NCBI GenBank assembly: GCA_900556785.1
Contig: USQK01000011.1
Coordinates: 1-33,450 of the forward strand
Length of the DNA: 33,450 bases
DNA from: an uncultured Veillonella sp.
GTDB lineage: Bacteria; Bacillota; Negativicutes; Veillonellales; Veillonellaceae
Direction: 5' to 3'
Under the pieces are notes generated by a model, which saw nothing but the letters and a program-made list of their open reading frames with translations, had not been told where the DNA came from and ran no database searches. Within the stretch, counting starts at the first letter, position 1. Every line of letters starts with the position of its first letter. Made by a program: the position numbers and the translations under genes. Of this stretch, positions 32,391 to 33,450 are shown piece by piece.

Positions 32391-33450
32391 ATGAAAAAAC
32401 AATTCGCAACAATGTTAGCAGCAACAGCAGTGTTAGGTGTAACAACAGCATTTGCTGCAAATCCATTCTCCGATGTAACTCCAGATAGTTGGGCATACCA
32501 AGCAGTATCCCAATTAGCACAATCTGGTATCGTTAATGGTTATCCAGATGGCACTTTCAAAGGCCAAAACAATATCACTCGTTATGAAATGGCTCAAATG
32601 GTAGCTAAAGCTATGGCTAACCAAGATCGTGCTAATGCAGAACAACAAGCAATGATTAACCGCTTGGCAGATGAGTTCTCCAATGAGTTGAATAGCTTGG
32701 GTGTACGCGTATCTCGTTTGGAAGATCGCGTAGGTAATGTAAAAGTAACTGGTGATGCTCGTATCCGTTACCAAGGCTCTGAAGATAAAGGCGTTTACAA
32801 AGCTAATAGCAAATCCTTAACAGATGGCCGTGCACGTGTTCAATTCAACGGTAAAGTTAATGATAAAACAGAAGCTGTTGTTCGTGTAAAAGGTAATTAC
32901 GAATTCGGTGATTCTACAAAAGGTGCTGATGCAACAATCGATCGTGCTTATGTAGATCACAAATTTGGTAATCATGTATCCGCAAAAGGTGGTCGTTTCC
33001 AACAAACAATTGGTGGCGGTTTAATGTACGATGATACATTCGACGGTGCTCAATTGAACGTAGGTAATGACAAAGTTCAAGTACAAGGTGCATATGGTTA
33101 TATGACATCTGATGTAGGTGCAACAAAGGGCAACTCCAAATCCGATAATCCTTCCGTTGCATATGTAGGTGTTAAAGGTAAAGTTGGTCAAGAATCTACA
33201 GTTGGTGGCTTCTACTCCAAATTATCTAGTGGCAACTTGAATCATAACGGTTCCACAGTTAACTCTGATAGCCAAGACGTATACGGTTTCAATGCAGACT
33301 TCCGTAAAGATAAAGTTTGGGTTGGTGGTGAATGGTTAAAAGCTTCCAACGTAAATGACTCCCAAGCTTGGACAGCAGGTGTTGGTTATGGTAATTACGA
33401 CATCGCTAAAAAAGGTACATGGGATGTGAAAGGTCAATACTTCAACCAAA
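32391..33450 (+). CDS. OmpM-like SLH-domain outer membrane porin (3' end outside window)
   Basis: 353 residues are visible and no stop occurs before the window ends. A signal peptide ends near residue 22 or 23 (AFA-A). One SLH domain follows (about 24-75; FSDVTPDSWAYQAVSQLA, GIVNGYPDGTFKGQ, NITRYEMAQMV), then a coiled coil (about 78-113, ending VSRLEDRVG) and a beta-strand-rich porin barrel from about residue 116 (VKVTGDARIRYQG onward). In Negativicutes such OmpM proteins are abundant trimeric porins that tether the outer membrane to peptidoglycan through the SLH domain, replacing Braun-type lipoprotein and Pal-type links. GAAGGA is 7 bases before the ATG. A strong promoter and long leader precede it. 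Which OmpM paralogue this is cannot be told. Confidence 0.94.
   Translation, partial: MKKQFATMLAATAVLGVTTAFAANPFSDVTPDSWAYQAVSQLAQSGIVNGYPDGTFKGQNNITRYEMAQMVAKAMANQDRANAEQQAMINRLADEFSNELNSLGVRVSRLEDRVGNVKVTGDARIRYQGSEDKGVYKANSKSLTDGRARVQFNGKVNDKTEAVVRVKGNYEFGDSTKGADATIDRAYVDHKFGNHVSAKGGRFQQTIGGGLMYDDTFDGAQLNVGNDKVQVQGAYGYMTSDVGATKGNSKSDNPSVAYVGVKGKVGQESTVGGFYSKLSSGNLNHNGSTVNSDSQDVYGFNADFRKDKVWVGGEWLKASNVNDSQAWTAGVGYGNYDIAKKGTWDVKGQYFNQ

Noticed and set aside
1..33450. CRISPR arrays, tRNA or rRNA genes, insertion sequences, prophage
   Set aside because: No regularly spaced repeats, no tRNA-like cloverleaf, no transposase or integrase motifs were seen on reading both strands.

Overview
This looks like chromosomal DNA from a diderm Firmicute of the class Negativicutes, most probably a Veillonella species. 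The DNA is AT-rich and has Firmicute-type GGAGG ribosome binding sites. It nevertheless encodes a nearly complete Gram-negative outer membrane programme, and it ends in an SLH-domain porin of the OmpM type, which is typical of that class. Every convincing gene lies on the + strand. I see no tRNA, rRNA, insertion sequence, phage gene or CRISPR array, and no sign of recent transfer.

Layout. (1) 3-1364: 3' part of a TolC-family outer membrane efflux protein, closed by a strong terminator. (2) 1621-11449: outer membrane protein biogenesis. A TamB homologue and a BamA with three POTRA domains are followed by three consecutive OmpH/Skp-family genes (the third a predicted lipoprotein) and lpxD. (3) 11456-14715: lipid A start and acyl chain genes: an LpxL-type acyltransferase, then lpxC, fabZ and lpxA, driven by a good sigma-70-type promoter before lpxC and ended by a terminator after lpxA. 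(4) 15083-28393: a tightly packed run of fourteen genes without an internal terminator: lpxI, lpxB, an msbA-like ABC transporter gene, waaA, lpxK, kdsB, kdsA, kdsD, kdsC, a second lpxL-type gene, lptC, lptA, lptB and one lptF/lptG-type permease gene. (5) 28481-29695: a DUF3084 coiled-coil membrane protein gene, then a 20-bp perfect terminator stem. (6) 29810-31778: a YqgF/RuvC-like nuclease gene, a YitT-family membrane protein gene and lepB (signal peptidase I), ending at an 18-bp perfect terminator stem. (7) 31779-32390: a long AT-rich non-coding stretch with hairpins, a strong promoter and a structured 5' leader, leading into (8) an SLH-domain OmpM-like porin gene that runs off the window.

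How the genes fit together. LpxA, LpxC, LpxD, LpxI, LpxB and LpxK make the tetra-acylated lipid A precursor. KdsD, KdsA, KdsC and KdsB make CMP-Kdo, WaaA attaches Kdo, and the two LpxL-type enzymes add secondary acyl chains. MsbA flips the product, and LptB with the LptF/G permease, LptC and LptA extracts it and carries it across the periplasm. BamA, the Skp-like chaperones and TamB look after outer membrane proteins and probably lipid flow. LptD and LptE are not in the window.

The most interesting points are: the joining of three gene blocks that are separate in Escherichia coli into one locus; the triple Skp set with a lipoprotein member; tamB beside bamA without a tamA; the single LptF/G permease; the uncharacterised DUF3084 and nuclease genes just after the Lpt genes; non-ATG starts concentrated in lipid A and Kdo enzyme genes; and several structured RNA elements between genes.
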